From: Ramlibacter sp. | GTDB lineage: Bacteria; Pseudomonadota; Gammaproteobacteria; Burkholderiales; Burkholderiaceae_C | DNA length: 14,991 nt | Direction: 5' to 3' | NCBI GenBank assembly: GCA_028292185.1 | Contig: JAQGMT010000365.1 | Span: 1-14,991, forward strand | Part shown: positions 14,018 to 14,991 of the stretch, one piece after another | Layout of the letters: the number at the start of each line of letters is the position of its first letter | How positions within the stretch are numbered: position 1 is the first letter of the stretch | Notes under the pieces: generated by a model | Seen by the model: only the letters and a program-made list of their open reading frames with translations | Told to the model about the DNA's origin: nothing | Database searches by the model: none | Made by a program: the position numbers and the translations under genes

Positions 14018-14991
14018 TCAGCTGATTTCAGCGAGCAGCCGCTGGGCACGGCTCTTCAAGTCGCCGGAAGCTTCAGCCAGCACTTCTTGCGCGAGGCTGC
14101 GGGCGCCGTCCGGGTCGCCGATGGCGTTGAATTCTTCGGCCAGCGCCAGCTTGGTGGCGAGCGGATCGCTGCTGTCCGCGCTGTCTTCGAAGCCGCCGGT
14201 GCTTCCCGCTTCTTCGTGTTCGAGGGCGGCGGCAGCCAAAGGAACGGCCGCCACGACCGCCTTCGGTGCGGCCGCCGCCGCCTTGGCCGGCGGAGGATCG
14301 AGGTCGAGTGACAAGGCGCCCATGTCGAACTCGATCATTCCAGAGTCAGCGGCCGCCGGAGCGGCGCTGAGAGGAGCAAAGGCGACCGGTGCCGGAATGA
14401 CCGGCGCGGCGCTGATGGGTGCCGGCGTGTCGTCCAGGATCAGGTCCGGCACGTGGCCGGCGTCGGCATGCGCGGGCGCTGCGAAATCCATGTCCAGGCT
14501 GGGCATGGGCTGGAAAGCAGGCGCCACATCCAGTTCCGGCACGGGCGCCGCCGCCCTGGCGAGTGCGGCGGGCGCGGCGGGTTCGTCGTCGCCGATGGAG
14601 AAATCGAGATCGAGATCGACATCGGTGACCGGCGTCGCGGCAAGCGGCATAGCCTGCGTCGCCTGCGTGCTGGTGAACGCCGCAGCCGCAGCCGCCGCTG
14701 CGCCGGCTGCGGCTGCGCCGCCTTCAACGGGCTGTCCGCCGGGGCGGTAGAGCGAGTTGGAGGGGTCGAGTTCCTGCCCGAGTTCGGCGATGTGATCCCA
14801 GTCGACGCCTTCACCGCGGGTGAGGCTGTAGGCTTCTTTGGCGACGTGTTCGAAGGCCTTCGCATCGCGCCGCTTTGAATAGATTTCGAGCAGCTTGCTG
14901 TGGATCGCGACGCGCTGCGGAGTGGTGCGCAGTGCTTCCTTGAGAATTTCCTCGGCCTGCAGATCGCGCCCATAGGCGAGGTACACGTCCG
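14018..14991 (-). CDS. fimV: FimV, C-terminal part (truncated by the window edge)
   Basis: The last 324 codons or so of FimV are present; the N-terminal signal, LysM and membrane parts lie beyond the right edge. FimV is an inner-membrane, peptidoglycan-linked polar hub needed for type IV pili and twitching in relatives. The visible part begins with tetratricopeptide-like helices (VYLAYGRDLQAEEILKEAL, then LLEIYSKRRDAKAFEHVA). It continues with a long Ala/Pro-rich linker with scattered acidic motifs (DVDLDLDFSIGDDE, SLDMDF, IEFDMG, LSLDLD). It ends in the conserved FimV C-terminal domain (DPLATKLALAEEFNAIGDPDGARSLAQEVL and on to the stop). The reading frame is open to the edge, so no start is assigned. 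Confidence 0.92.
   Translation of the reverse strand, partial: DVYLAYGRDLQAEEILKEALRTTPQRVAIHSKLLEIYSKRRDAKAFEHVAKEAYSLTRGEGVDWDHIAELGQELDPSNSLYRPGGQPVEGGAAAAGAAAAAAAAFTSTQATQAMPLAATPVTDVDLDLDFSIGDDEPAAPAALARAAAPVPELDVAPAFQPMPSLDMDFAAPAHADAGHVPDLILDDTPAPISAAPVIPAPVAFAPLSAAPAAADSGMIEFDMGALSLDLDPPPAKAAAAAPKAVVAAVPLAAAALEHEEAGSTGGFEDSADSSDPLATKLALAEEFNAIGDPDGARSLAQEVLAEASGDLKSRAQRLLAEIS

Noticed and set aside
14250..14760. GC-rich trinucleotide repetition read as a tandem repeat
   Set aside because: The repetition comes from Ala codons in the FimV linker. No fixed repeat unit is visible at the DNA level.

Overview
The window looks like a chromosomal segment of a high-GC betaproteobacterium, most likely order Burkholderiales and possibly a Comamonadaceae-type genus. 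This rests on the minus-strand order fimV-truA-trpF-trpB-trpA-accD, on protein sequences typical of that group, and on strong GC bias at third codon positions. The taxonomic call is inference; no rRNA or marker search was possible.

Region 1 (27-8247, plus strand) is a compact surface-sugar operon of seven genes. In order they are: a HisF-like cyclase, a HisH-like glutamine amidotransferase, a fused CMP-nonulosonate cytidylyltransferase/nonulosonate synthase, a hydrolysing UDP-sugar 2-epimerase, a NeuD/PglD-type left-handed beta-helix acetyltransferase, a CBS-domain plus DegT/DnrJ-type PLP aminotransferase fusion, and a membrane-anchored PglF/CapD-type 4,6-dehydratase. Read in biochemical order (dehydratase, aminotransferase, N-acetyltransferase, hydrolysing 2-epimerase, PEP-condensing synthase, CMP transferase), these supply every step from UDP-GlcNAc to a CMP-activated N,N'-diacetyllegionaminic-acid-type nonulosonic acid. 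The HisF/HisH pair at the head suggests an amidino modification, which would need a WbuX/PseA-type amidotransferase presumably just upstream of the window. Six of the seven genes overlap a neighbour, four junctions by exactly 4 nt, so translation is probably coupled. Two of the seven genes are unusual domain fusions.

Region 2 (8244-9474) holds a stand-alone LON substrate-binding-domain protein (minus strand), whose stop codon overlaps that of the dehydratase, and a divergently transcribed YggT-family membrane protein (plus strand). Between the convergent yggT and accD lies a nearly perfect 34-bp palindrome resembling a REP-type element.

Region 3 (9522-14991, minus strand) is housekeeping: accD (fatty acid synthesis), trpA, trpB and trpF (tryptophan synthesis), truA (tRNA pseudouridylation), and the C-terminal third or so of fimV (polar peptidoglycan-linked hub protein), which runs off the right edge. 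truA-trpF and trpB-trpA overlap by 4 nt, so this is also a tight operon.

No tRNA, rRNA, CRISPR array, transposase or phage gene was seen, and no gene-free stretch exceeds 60 bases. The most interesting material is the legionaminic-type cassette with its two fusion enzymes, rather than an entirely unknown system.
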